A stretch of 64,000 nucleotides of DNA, taken from assembly GCF_047731265.1 (NCBI RefSeq), contig NZ_CP159835.1, positions 806,001-870,000 on the forward strand, in the 5' to 3' direction. The position numbers and the translations under genes are program-made. The notes under the pieces are model-generated. The model did not search any database. It had not been told where the DNA came from and saw only the letters and a program-made list of their open reading frames with translations. The DNA is from Patiriisocius sp047731265. GTDB taxonomy: Bacteria; Bacteroidota; Bacteroidia; Flavobacteriales; Flavobacteriaceae. Below are positions 18,310 through 27,332 of this stretch, piece by piece (within the stretch, counting starts at the first letter, position 1; each line of letters opens with the position of its first letter).

Positions 18310-19014
18310 CTAAGAAACCCTCTGAAGAGCGAGTATTTGGATAATTTCTCGATGTTTTATAACCCAATGCTTTAAGCCACTTGGCTTATCTTCTTTAAGT
18401 TTTAGTTTCGCAATAATATTACTACAATGCTTTTCAATGGATGCCGTAGAGGTATGAAGTTTCTCTGAAATTTTAGACGCATTTTGATAAAGGCCAACTA
18501 ACGTAAGAATAGAAATTTCAATAGTTGTTAAGTTTTTAAGATTTTGCAGCGGCCCTTCTTGAATGTGCAATTTTCTTATATTGTCACATACATATACACC
18601 ATCATTAAAAACAGTTTCAAGACACGCTAAGAAAGTATCAGAGGCATTACTGAAACAAAGACAACCATGAATATTTAAAGAGTTAACCTTGAAAAAATCT
18701 TTATACTCAACGTCTTTAAAGACAATTATAAATTTAGTTTTTATTTTTTTTTGTCTCACTTCTCTAACAATCTCAAAAATATCTAAATCTTTAAAACTAT
18801 AATCTATAATTGCAACATCGGGTTTTTCTCTTAAAATATATCGCAAAGCCTTAACACCGTTGCACACTTCCTTTGCATTGTCAAGTAAAATTGAATCTAC
18901 TTGTTCAATCAAAGAGCACCTTAACGTTTGATCGCCTAAAGCGATCATTAATTTTTGATTTATCACGTTAGTAGAATTTAACATCATAGGGCTTGTGATA
19001 TATTGTTCGTACAT
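18310..19014 (-). CDS. LuxR/NarL-type response regulator with degenerate receiver
   Basis: The 234-residue protein has an N-terminal receiver-like domain. The phospho-acceptor candidate is Asp71 (PDVAIIDYSF). The first-strand acidic pair is reduced to GD (IALGDQT), and the expected Lys near GCLCFSNASD is missing. The C-terminal LuxR helix-turn-helix follows (LTTIEISILTLVG, ASKISEKLHTSTASIEKHCS, IIAKLKLKE). No histidine kinase gene is nearby. The altered receiver suggests control other than classical phosphorylation, but this is inference. It is transcribed alone. Confidence 0.8.
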   Translation of the reverse strand: MYEQYITSPMMLNSTNVINQKLMIALGDQTLRCSLIEQVDSILLDNAKEVCNGVKALRYILREKPDVAIIDYSFKDLDIFEIVREVRQKKIKTKFIIVFKDVEYKDFFKVNSLNIHGCLCFSNASDTFLACLETVFNDGVYVCDNIRKLHIQEGPLQNLKNLTTIEISILTLVGLYQNASKISEKLHTSTASIEKHCSNIIAKLKLKEDKPSGLKHWVIKHREIIQILALQRVS

Positions 19015-19378
19015 AAAGACACAACAAAAAGTAAAAAAATTGTTTGTTTCTTAGATTATAATTTCATACAAAAGCAATAAAATTACTGAGGTATGAGTTT
19101 TAGAAAAACCAATATTCTTTAACCGAAAATTTTGGTAGTATTTAAAAATTAAAGATAAACAGAATTATTCATTTTTCATAAGCTATTATTCAATAATACA
19201 GGTTTTTACCTACAAAGAGGTGAAATCAGGTGTTTTTACGGGTGCTTAGGTAAGCTTTTTCCTACTATTTATAAAAACTGTTTAATGATTTAAAACCTAA
19301 CAACCCCTAAAAAATGAAATTATATAATCTAGCAAGCTGTTTTTAAATTTTTATTATCTTTCACAAAAAAAATACATC
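19015..19378. other. Divergent intergenic region without a recognisable gene
   Basis: These 364 AT-rich bases separate the minus-strand response regulator from the plus-strand esterase-like gene. No open frame or RNA gene is apparent. TATCTTTC 20 bases before the esterase ATG is one mismatch from the -7 consensus. Confidence 0.4.
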
Positions 19379-20527
19379 ATGAAAAAAATCTTCTTTTCAA
19401 TAGGATTCTTAATTTTTGGATTAAGTATTCATTCTCAAATAATCTATGAAGAATTCAACAGTGAGAAGTTAGAGGAAACTAGAAGATTAAAAATTCAATT
19501 ACCCAGAAACTATGACTCAAATACAGAGAAGGTATATCCAATAGTAATTGTGCTTGATGCAGATTATCTTTTTGAACCTGTGGCAGGAAACGTAGATTAT
19601 TTTAGTTATTGGGAAGATATGCCAGAGAGCATAGTGGTTGGGGTGATGCAAGGTGAAAAACGTTATGATGATTGTGAGTATGATGAAGACAACTTTTTGC
19701 CAGCAAATAAGGGAGCAGACTTCTTTGAATTCATAGGACTTGAGCTACTGCCTCATATAGACATGAATTACAGAACAGCAAAATTTGTTATTGGAGTGGG
19801 CCATGACTACACCGCCAATTTTTTAAACTATTACCTCTACAAAGAGCCACCATTATTTAACGGGTATATTATTTTAAGTCCAGACTTGGCACCAGATTCT
19901 GCAAAGCGAATGTCAGGAAGAATTCCAGCTATCGAAACACAATTATTTTACTACTTAGCAACCGGAACAGACGATATAAAAGGATTATTGGAAGGAACTG
20001 AAGAATTAAATAATACATTAAGTGCCATTAAAAGCGATACGTTTAAATACTATTACAACAATTTTGAAAAAGCCACTCATTACTCTTTAGTCGGAAGAGG
20101 AATCCCTAATGCTTTGGAGAAAATATTTGCTGTGTATCGACCTATCAGCAAGCAAGAATACTCTGAAGTGTTATTGAAATTAAAAACACCCATTAGCACC
20201 TATTTAACTGAAAAGTATGACATTATTTATAATCTTTTTGGCATCACAAATCCTATTCGTGTAAACGATTATATTGCGACTGCAAGGGCTAGTGAAAAGA
20301 CCAAACAATGGGAATCTCTAAAAATAATTGCCGAAATGGCAAAACGAGAATACCCAGACACTGTTCTAGGCCCTTACTTCTTAGCGCGATATTATGAAGA
20401 GAATGGCGATCCAAAAAAAGCAATGAGAACCTACCAAGCTGGCTTTGATAAAGAAGAAGTCGACTTTATTACCATAGATATGATGTTAGACAAAGCAGAT
20501 AAGATTAAGGATGATTTTGGATATTAA
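19379..20527 (+). CDS. Secreted esterase-like alpha/beta-hydrolase lacking the catalytic serine
   Basis: The 382-residue protein has an N-terminal signal peptide (about 1-19, ending IHSQ). A putative-esterase (PF00756-like) domain follows: RRLKIQLPRNYDSNTEKVYP, IVIVLDADYLFEP, AKFVIGVGHDYTANFLNYYL. The nucleophile elbow that should read GHS reads GHD, so the usual Ser is Asp. The C-terminal third (about 280-380) looks like a short TPR-type helical repeat (GPYFLARYYEENGDPKKAMRTYQAGF). I recall similar GHD-containing proteins in flavobacteria, so it may be a non-hydrolytic family. A decayed piece of a paralogue lies 800 bases downstream. Confidence 0.7.
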   Translation: MKKIFFSIGFLIFGLSIHSQIIYEEFNSEKLEETRRLKIQLPRNYDSNTEKVYPIVIVLDADYLFEPVAGNVDYFSYWEDMPESIVVGVMQGEKRYDDCEYDEDNFLPANKGADFFEFIGLELLPHIDMNYRTAKFVIGVGHDYTANFLNYYLYKEPPLFNGYIILSPDLAPDSAKRMSGRIPAIETQLFYYLATGTDDIKGLLEGTEELNNTLSAIKSDTFKYYYNNFEKATHYSLVGRGIPNALEKIFAVYRPISKQEYSEVLLKLKTPISTYLTEKYDIIYNLFGITNPIRVNDYIATARASEKTKQWESLKIIAEMAKREYPDTVLGPYFLARYYEENGDPKKAMRTYQAGFDKEEVDFITIDMMLDKADKIKDDFGY

Positions 20528-20619
20528 AAGTACGACTCTTGATATTTCAAAAGAGGAAAATACCGATCTGTTTTTAAGCACTGAGATACCGGATCAATCT
20601 CAAGTATATTCCCACCGTA

Positions 20620-21045
20620 ATTGCGTCATAAAGCAGCAGCAGCATCTTTAATAATATTTCGGCTAGACTTGGGTTCAATTTCTATTCCCTTTTCTGAAAG
20701 TTTAAAGGGGGCTATTTTGATTGTTTGTTTATCAATGGTGAACCAAGCTTTCGTTTCTGCAGCAACCAAATAATGCAGTGAATTTAAAGAAATAATGCTC
20801 CGCATTGCCTAGTCTGGAAAATAGGCCTTGTTTTTTTGACAGGATCTGAAATAATATAGTTCCCATTCCCCTTTATCTATCCAAACGACTTTTTGCCTCT
20901 TCACCAAAAAAATCATTGAAGCGAGGTTGTGAAAAATGGAGCAAACTGTACCGTCTTCAAAATACATGATAAAGGTTGCCATCTTGTCTATTTCTAAACC
21001 GTACTTTTTAGTAAAACTTCGTGATAGGCTTTTGAGTTTTGGGAA
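20620..21045 (-). pseudogene. Decayed unknown gene
   Basis: On the minus strand an open stretch (about 21045 to the TAG at 20809) encodes MATFIMYFEDGTVCSIFHN and then VKRQKVVWIDKGEWELYYF without a convincing start. After the stop a second stretch (MRSIISLNSLHYLVAAETKA ... IIKDAAAAL, to about 20628) continues with good coding character. I read this as one protein broken by a stop or frameshift. No family is recognised. Confidence 0.35.
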
Positions 21046-21317
21046 CTGACAAAGTAAGGGTTCACAAAAATTACAAACAGAAATAACAAGAAACCTTTTG
21101 ATACACTTTTAACGCTCAATGTGGTTTTTGTTTATAGTGCGAAAGATGCATAATCTTCCTAAAGAAGAAAAATACCCTTGGACTAAAAAAGGGCTTCAAC
21201 TAATTTAAGATCCTGTCAACAAACAAACTATTCGCATCATTTTCTGAACTATTTAAAATGCTTATTATGAGTTTATGCTACTGTAATCAACAAGATCAAA
21301 ATTAATAGCGGTGTTTT

Positions 21318-21391
21318 ATGAAAAACGAAACTCTGGAATTCCTTAAAAACAATTGCCAAAATGGTAAAACGAGAATACCCAAAGGATAAGT
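21318..21391 (+). pseudogene. Fragment of a paralogue of the esterase-like gene
   Basis: One frame encodes TKLWNSLKTIAKMVKREYP, matching TKQWESLKIIAEMAKREYP near the C-terminus of the esterase-like protein (around base 20300). DNA similarity is also clear. The rest of the copy is gone, so this is a relic of an old tandem duplication. Confidence 0.75.
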
Positions 21392-21502
21392 GTAGAAATT
21401 CATAAGCAAATTCAGGTTTGGTCCAAAAAACATAATTTTATAATATTCTAAAGGAGGTTTAAAATTTTATCATCACTATTTTACTACTTTTACAGGATAC
21501 CT

Positions 21503-22879
21503 ATGGCTAAAACAAAAACTACCTTTTTCTGTCAAAACTGCGGAAGTCAATATTCTAAATGGCAAGGACAATGTACCTCTTGCAAAGAATGGAATACCAT
21601 TGCTGAAGAAGTGATTCAAAAAGCTGAAAAAGTAACTTGGGAGGTAGGGGAATCTGGCAAGCCGCACAAGGAGCGCAGCCGAAGTGTGAAACCCCTTAAA
21701 ATTTCGGAAATAAGCACTTCTGCTGAAGCGAGAATGGACACTCAAAATGGCGAATTCAATCGCGTTTTAGGTGGCGGTTTAGTTCCTGGAAGCCTCACCC
21801 TATTGGGAGGCGAACCTGGTATTGGGAAAAGTACATTGATGCTCCAGATTGCATTGCAACTGCCCTATAAAACATTGTATGTTTCAGGAGAAGAAAGCGC
21901 TAGCCAAATTAAAATGCGTGCAGAAAGAATTCACCCACATTCTGAAAATTGCTATGTTTTAACCGAAACAAAAACACAAAATATCTTTCGCAATATTGCT
22001 GAAATGGAACCGGATATTGTAGTGATAGACTCTATCCAAACATTGCATACCGATTATATCGAAAGCAGTGCGGGAAGCATTTCGCAAATACGAGAAACCA
22101 CTACCGAACTTATAAAGTTTGCAAAAGAAACCGCCACCCCAGTTATCTTAATTGGGCACATCACGAAGGATGGAAACATCGCAGGACCAAAAATCCTAGA
22201 GCATATGGTGGACACCGTACTCCAATTTGAAGGCGACCGAAACCATATTTACAGAATATTACGAGCCAATAAAAACCGTTTTGGAAGCACCAACGAACTA
22301 GGTATTTACGAAATGCAAGGCAGCGGATTGAGAGAAGTTTCTAATCCTAGCGAGATTTTAATTTCAAAAAACGAAGAAGAATTAAGTGGTACTGCAATTG
22401 CTTCAACCCTAGAAGGAATGCGGCCCTTAATGATAGAAATACAAGCATTAGTATCAACCGCTGTGTATGGTACACCCCAACGCAGTGCAACGGGTTATAA
22501 TGCAAAACGCCTTAATATGATTCTTGCGGTTTTAGAAAAAAGAGCAGGTTTTAAATTGGGAGCAAAAGATGTTTTTTTAAACGTCACTGGTGGCATTACA
22601 GTAGACGATCCGGCAATAGATCTCGCCGTCGTAGCAGCCGTACTTTCAAGCAACATTGATATTGCCATTGATAAACGAATGTGCTTTGCTGCAGAAGTAG
22701 GTTTGGCCGGAGAAGTACGCCCTGTAAATAGAGTAGACCAACGCATTCTAGAAGCCGAAAAACTAGGCTTTGAAACCATCATCATCTCCAAATACTGCAA
22801 ACTCCCAAAAGAAAATTACGGCATCCAAATTATTAAATTAGGGAAGGTGAATGATGTTGTGAGACATTTGTTTGGGTGA
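21503..22879 (+). CDS. radA: DNA repair protein RadA (Sms)
   Basis: RadA is a RecA-like ATPase that helps branch migration during recombinational repair. The 458-residue protein has the N-terminal zinc finger (Cys10, Cys13, Cys24, Cys27), Walker A GGEPGIGKST (102-111), the RadA-specific KNRFG motif (257-261) and a C-terminal Lon-like domain (ITVDDPAIDLAVVAAVLSS, EVGLAGEVRPV). It ends RHLFG, normal for the family. It starts at ATG 21503 and stands alone. Confidence 0.97.
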   Translation: MAKTKTTFFCQNCGSQYSKWQGQCTSCKEWNTIAEEVIQKAEKVTWEVGESGKPHKERSRSVKPLKISEISTSAEARMDTQNGEFNRVLGGGLVPGSLTLLGGEPGIGKSTLMLQIALQLPYKTLYVSGEESASQIKMRAERIHPHSENCYVLTETKTQNIFRNIAEMEPDIVVIDSIQTLHTDYIESSAGSISQIRETTTELIKFAKETATPVILIGHITKDGNIAGPKILEHMVDTVLQFEGDRNHIYRILRANKNRFGSTNELGIYEMQGSGLREVSNPSEILISKNEEELSGTAIASTLEGMRPLMIEIQALVSTAVYGTPQRSATGYNAKRLNMILAVLEKRAGFKLGAKDVFLNVTGGITVDDPAIDLAVVAAVLSSNIDIAIDKRMCFAAEVGLAGEVRPVNRVDQRILEAEKLGFETIIISKYCKLPKENYGIQIIKLGKVNDVVRHLFG

Positions 22880-23007
22880 GCCGATGGTTTAAATTCTTTA
22901 TTCTTATTTTTTTCTATTTGTGAGATAACGACGACAAATTGCATCACATAATTTGTTAGGAAACATTTAGCGCAAACACATTTAAAATAGGTGAATTTCA
23001 AGGATTA

Positions 23008-23413
23008 ATTCCAATAAGAGGAAATAATGACCTAAGGATGCTGCCTATTAATGGAGTTCCACAAAATCAAAAACCTACAAAATTATTTAAGTCCTATTCC
23101 CTAAATGAGTATACTATTAAACCAATAGGAAACTCATATCCATCCCTAAATAATCCTTCTGATTTTAACGATTCATTTGATTGTACATAATCTAATTAAA
23201 GAAAGACAAATAAAACCTATCGAAGAATTACCTGTTCCAATTCAAAACAATGATGGAAATAAAGGTGTTTTCTGTTTTTCCCAAGTTGATAATAATCCAT
23301 TAATGTGGCTTCGTTATACTGGCTCATAAGAAAGATTTAAGCCTGAATTATATGGTTTCAAACTTAAAAAAATAAAATTATTTGACGCTAAAGATATTTA
23401 TGATTTCAAATAA
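23008..23413 (+). pseudogene. Decayed DUF2971-family gene
   Basis: Two frames together encode LFKSYSLNEYTIKPIGNSYP and LNNPSDFNDSFDC, then after a frame change GNKGVFCFSQVDNNPLMWLRYTGS, a stop and ERFKPELYGFKLKKIKLFDA. The pattern 'Y-SL ... NPSDFNDPFDC ... NPLMW-Y' is diagnostic for DUF2971 proteins, usually about 250-300 residues. The central part is deleted and at least two lesions are present. A further open frame at 23382-23609 may be downstream debris. Confidence 0.65.
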
Positions 23414-23646
23414 AAAAAGTGACCAACTAAAAAGGAGAAAATGCCAAACAAATGGATCCTTATTACTTAAGGTAAGGGAGGACTATAGTTTTAACACTGC
23501 AGCGCAATGGATTAAAATGAACGCAAAAACAAGGCATAACACCTTATATAATTTATTACAAAATTTTGTCCATCCTTTAAGTTTGAATAAATTCATAATT
23601 CCTTCTTAAATAATTTCAAACTCCCTAAAGCTTCATTATTTTTGAA

Positions 23647-25155
23647 TTGTTGAAAAAGAAAATCATTATTATCGGCTCTGGAATTGGAGGTCTAGGTTCA
23701 GCTGCATTATTAGCTAAATCTGGATATGAAGTTACGGTCATTGAAAAAAATGCCAATCTTGGTGGTCGTGCTAATATTTTTGAAGCCGAAGGTTATACTT
23801 TTGACATGGGACCTTCTTGGTACTTGATGCCAGATGTATTTGAACATTATTTCAAATTACTCGATGAAGATGTGGCTAAACATTTAGCGTTGGTAAAACT
23901 CTCTCCTTCCTACCGCGTGTTTTTTTCTAATGACAAAGAATTACCAGTGGTTGATATTCATTCTGATCTAGAAAAAGACTTGCCGCTCTTTGAGCAATTA
24001 GAACCTGGGATTACACCTAAGATAAAAGAGTACCTTAAACGTTCTGGTGAGCAATATGAAATGGCTAAAGATACTTTTATGTATCGAAATCTAGGGTTTT
24101 CTTTAGATTTTCTAAAATGGGATGTCATTAAAAAAGGGATTCAACTCAATCCGTTTCAAACCATGCAATCCTATTTAAATAAATGGTTTAAAAGTGATCG
24201 TGTTAAAAAAATATTAGAATACACCTTGGTGTTTTTAGGTTCTGATCCTGCAAAAACACCGGCGATGTATAATATCATGAATGCTATCGACTTCAATATG
24301 GGAGTCTACTACCCTAAAGGAGGCATTTACGAGATTGTAAAGACATTAGTGACTATCAATAAAAAACACGGCACAAAGTTTATGACGACCAGTCCTGTTT
24401 CAAAAATTATAGTTGAAAACAAAAAAGCAAAGGGGGTACAACTCGAGAACGGTACTGTTTTAGAAGCAGATATAATTATCTCTAATGCCGACTTATGGTT
24501 TACGGAAACCCATTTATTGGAAAAGCGTCATCAAACCTATCCTGAACCCTATTGGGAAAAAGCAGTATTAAGTCCCAGTGCTTTTATTATGTATCTTGGT
24601 TTGGATAGAAAATTAGACATCTTAAGTCATCATAACCTTCGCTTTGGCGGAGATTGGAAACAAAATTTCAAAGAGCTGTTTGACACGCCTCAACTCCCGG
24701 GAGATCCGAGTTATTATATCTGTAAGCCTACGGAAACCGACCCTGACTTATCACCACCAGGAACTGATAATTTATTTGTTCTTGTACCCATTCCTCCTGG
24801 CTTAAATCTTTCTGAAGCTGATATGACTGGCTACCGTCAAAAGATTTTAGATCTCATGAAAACAGATTTAAACCTTCCAGACATTGAAGAATATATAAAG
24901 TTTGAGAAATCTTATTGGAGTGACGATTTCCGTAGGGACTATAATGCTTATAAAGGAACCGCTTTAGGTTTAGCACATACGCTGAAACAAACATTAAAAC
25001 GACCATTAAACTATAGTAAAAAGGTAAAAAACCTATATTATGTTGGCGCTGGTACAAGTCCAGGAATTGGGATGCCTATTTGTTTAATTTCGGCAGAACT
25101 TGTTTATAAACGTATTCAAAAGATTAAGACATCCAAACCTTTAGAATCCTTGTAG
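23647..25155 (+). CDS. crtI: CrtI-type carotenoid (phytoene) desaturase
   Basis: The 502-residue FAD amine-oxidoreductase has the dinucleotide fold right at the N-terminus (GSGIGGL at 10-16), IEKNANLGGRANIFEAEGYT, FDMGPSWYLMP, and the C-terminal signature KNLYYVGAGTSPGIGMP. CrtI enzymes desaturate phytoene to lycopene, but related enzymes act on other carotenoids, so the substrate is not fixed by sequence. The start is TTG (23647 or 23650), since the first beta strand begins there and no ATG exists upstream. It is convergent with a UbiA-type prenyltransferase gene that ends four bases away. No crtB is in the window. Confidence 0.85.
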   Translation: MLKKKIIIIGSGIGGLGSAALLAKSGYEVTVIEKNANLGGRANIFEAEGYTFDMGPSWYLMPDVFEHYFKLLDEDVAKHLALVKLSPSYRVFFSNDKELPVVDIHSDLEKDLPLFEQLEPGITPKIKEYLKRSGEQYEMAKDTFMYRNLGFSLDFLKWDVIKKGIQLNPFQTMQSYLNKWFKSDRVKKILEYTLVFLGSDPAKTPAMYNIMNAIDFNMGVYYPKGGIYEIVKTLVTINKKHGTKFMTTSPVSKIIVENKKAKGVQLENGTVLEADIIISNADLWFTETHLLEKRHQTYPEPYWEKAVLSPSAFIMYLGLDRKLDILSHHNLRFGGDWKQNFKELFDTPQLPGDPSYYICKPTETDPDLSPPGTDNLFVLVPIPPGLNLSEADMTGYRQKILDLMKTDLNLPDIEEYIKFEKSYWSDDFRRDYNAYKGTALGLAHTLKQTLKRPLNYSKKVKNLYYVGAGTSPGIGMPICLISAELVYKRIQKIKTSKPLESL

Positions 25156-25158
25156 TTT

Positions 25159-26013
25159 TTACCGAAAAATTTCTTTGAAAAATAAATAGAAAAACAAAAA
25201 TGCCCCACCAAGGATATTGATGAGTGGAAAGTAGGTATAGTATTTAAATAATTTTGATAAATTATAGATACTCAGTAATACGATCACGCCATAAATAATC
25301 CCGAATACTACTGCTATATACCCAACATAGAAATATCCAATAGACGCAGAAATTAGATAGGCTATTAAACAAAACCATAAAGCTTTTTTCTCGCCAAGCA
25401 TCGTTGCTAAGGTATTCACCCCAGCTTTCCTATCTGCTTCAATATCTGGAACAGCAGAGTACGTTTGCATGCCAAAAGCCCAAATAAGACCTCCTAATAC
25501 TGCTGCCCAAGCAATAGTAGTTCTACCTGTAATAAAGAACCCAACCAGTGCAGGTGACACGTATATAATTGATGAAAACAAGACATCTAAAGGCGGTTTA
25601 CTCTTTGCTCGCAAGGGGGTTGCTGAATAAAACAGTCCCGTAAAAAGAAATACCAATAAAGCGATTTTTGTAGGTAAATTAACAATAAAGAATAAAGGCA
25701 AAAAAGGCACTAATAGAAGGATTATGATGATCCATAAACTTCTATGCTTTTCAAGTTTTAATACAGATTCGTATTTTACCTTTTTTTCATTATAAATGTC
25801 GGTTTGGTAATCATAGATATCATTAACGCCGTAGATAAAAACATTGGCCGGAATCCAAAAAAACAAACCAAACGCTATTAAAAGAAACGTCGTTGTAGTA
25901 TCATACAAAAATAGATTCCCTGAGGAAATAATACCTACGAGAAAAGTTCCGAGGACGTACATCCAGAATCTTGGCCTAGATATAATGAAAACCTCTTTAA
26001 GCGTGAGTTTCAT
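25159..26013 (-). CDS. UbiA-family prenyltransferase, possibly a lycopene elongase type
   Basis: From the ATG at 26013 the protein has 284 residues and about eight transmembrane helices. The two Asp-rich prenyl-diphosphate motifs are NDIYDYQTD (64-72) and DIEAD (190-194). The start LKEVFIISRPRFWMYVLG resembles lycopene-elongase proteins (halobacterial LyeJ, CrtEb), where SRPRFW is typical. Its position next to a CrtI-type desaturase supports a carotenoid or related isoprenoid substrate, but this is inference; a quinone or heme prenyltransferase is possible. An upstream in-frame start would add ten residues across the promoter. Confidence 0.75.
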   Translation of the reverse strand: MKLTLKEVFIISRPRFWMYVLGTFLVGIISSGNLFLYDTTTTFLLIAFGLFFWIPANVFIYGVNDIYDYQTDIYNEKKVKYESVLKLEKHRSLWIIIILLLVPFLPLFFIVNLPTKIALLVFLFTGLFYSATPLRAKSKPPLDVLFSSIIYVSPALVGFFITGRTTIAWAAVLGGLIWAFGMQTYSAVPDIEADRKAGVNTLATMLGEKKALWFCLIAYLISASIGYFYVGYIAVVFGIIYGVIVLLSIYNLSKLFKYYTYFPLINILGGAFLFFYLFFKEIFR

Positions 26014-26020
26014 AGCGGGA

Positions 26021-26028
26021 CAAAAGTA
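26021..26028 (-). promoter_or_regulatory. Possible -7 element of the prenyltransferase gene
   Basis: TACTTTTG on the minus strand matches TAnnTTTG and lies 7 bases before the preferred ATG at 26013, so the transcript would be nearly leaderless. No strong -33 is visible. Confidence 0.35.
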
Positions 26029-26276
26029 AGAGGATAGAATCATTAAATCTAAATATTTAGGCTTATTTGTTTATTTATTTTAATTATTTGTTCAACAAAA
26101 AAATAATAGCGTTGGTAACTTAATGTAGCGTCCAAAAAACCTGAACAGATTGTAGTGCGGTTTTTTATTTTAAATGAATTTTCCTCTTGGTAGCAATTAA
26201 ATAAAACATGAATAATGGCCTAAGTATAACACAGACTTATCTTAACTCTAGTATCTTGCATTGATAAAACAGTATT

Positions 26277-26501
26277 ATGAAAATAAACCTATTGTCTTGT
26301 CACGCTCAGCGGCCAGATAGAAGAGCGATAGCCAAGTGTATTGTAGAAATTTCATCTAATGTTGGTGAATCCTTGTCAAATGAACTTACAGACATCCTCT
26401 TAGAAGGAGATGCTGTTGATATTGAGATGGAGGATAAAAACACGGGGTCGGCTTTAAGATCTTTGCGAAAACTAAGTATTGATTACGAAATTATAGAATG
26501 A
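26277..26501 (+). CDS. Small hypothetical protein (74 aa)
   Basis: The protein begins MKINLLSCHAQRPDRRAIAK and ends LRSLRKLSIDYEIIE. It is mixed alpha/beta in look, slightly acidic, with no signal peptide or membrane helix. VGESLSNELTDILLEGDAVD followed by a helix and a short strand could be a small ferredoxin-like fold. I do not recognise a family. It stands alone, followed by a perfect 46-bp palindrome. Confidence 0.55.
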   Translation: MKINLLSCHAQRPDRRAIAKCIVEISSNVGESLSNELTDILLEGDAVDIEMEDKNTGSALRSLRKLSIDYEIIE

Positions 26502-26580
26502 ACCAAATTACTAGTGGGAATTTATACACGCGTGGCGCAAAACAGTTTTAAGAACATTATAAATCCCTTAGCGTTGTTAT

Positions 26581-26626
26581 GATATAATTCATACAAACGC
26601 CATATGGCGTTTGTATGAATTATATC
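26581..26626. repeat. Perfect 46-bp palindrome
   Basis: Bases 26581-26603 (GATATAATTCATACAAACGC plus CAT) are the exact reverse complement of 26604-26626, with no spacer; the centre is CCATATGG. Pairing stops abruptly on both sides. It lies between the convergent ends of two small genes. There is no T-run, so it is not an ordinary terminator. Confidence 0.95.
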
Positions 26627-26695
26627 TCCAATATCTCAAAACAAGTAAGACGTGACTGGGAAATAAAAGAATCCTATGCGTAATCATCAATATTC

Positions 26696-27010
26696 CTATT
26701 TCTCCATTAGTTCTGATTTAATAAATTCATAACCTTTGTAAAGAATTATGATTTCTAGAAGAGTTGCTGGAACCAATAAAACTAATGCCAGAGGCGACAA
26801 AAAAACGAGCACAAAACATCCGCCTAGAATGATTTCGATTATTCCTGCATATTTTGAAAGTATCCCAAGACTATCTTGTAGTCGAAGAAGTGTAACACCA
26901 AATAACAAACTAGTGACACCGGCTATGATTGACTTACTAATTGTGAGAATTGCTTTTAATGGAGACAAATTAATTTGGAATAAATATCTTCTTTCTGAAC
27001 AGCTTGACAA
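26696..27010 (-). CDS. Small membrane protein, unknown
   Basis: The 104-residue protein has three hydrophobic segments (about residues 20-42, 54-72 and 74-92) and a charged C-terminus (KSELMEK). The overlapping plus-strand frame is basic and unconvincing, so the minus strand is preferred. The true start may be one of several internal codons. No family is recognised. The gene is convergent with the 74-residue hypothetical across the palindrome. Confidence 0.5.
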   Translation of the reverse strand: MSSCSERRYLFQINLSPLKAILTISKSIIAGVTSLLFGVTLLRLQDSLGILSKYAGIIEIILGGCFVLVFLSPLALVLLVPATLLEIIILYKGYEFIKSELMEK

Positions 27011-27332
27011 AATAATTGAAGTAACAAATTCAAGAGTTGAAAAATTTCCTTAATTAAAAAAATTAGTTGATAACGCCTACAATAAAAAATTACATTACAA
27101 TCGTACAATACCCCAATCCGGAAGTAGTGGTGGAATTAAACAAAGCTGGTAATCTAAATAGGACAGTTGCTAACAATGGCTATAATCCATTGTTGCATTT
27201 GAACAAAAAAATAATACATTTAACAAACCAATAAGCTATTTCATAAGCATAAAAGTCTCCAACATTTTACACGACGAAATCATAGCCTAATCGTTAGCAA
27301 ACACTTAGAAAAAAATAATAAGGATCATTATA
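27011..27332. other. Gene-poor spacer
   Basis: No supported gene or RNA is seen in these 322 bases. The right end reads KKIIRIII in frame with the next pseudogene, but a TAG stands where its ATG would be expected. Confidence 0.4.

Noticed and set aside
23382..23609. 75-residue plus-strand open frame between radA and crtI
   Set aside because: Basic composition, no family pattern, overlaps the end of the DUF2971 relic in another frame; treated as debris.
26748..27053. Plus-strand open frame of 101 codons
   Set aside because: Overlaps the minus-strand three-helix membrane protein almost entirely; the minus strand has the better coding character.
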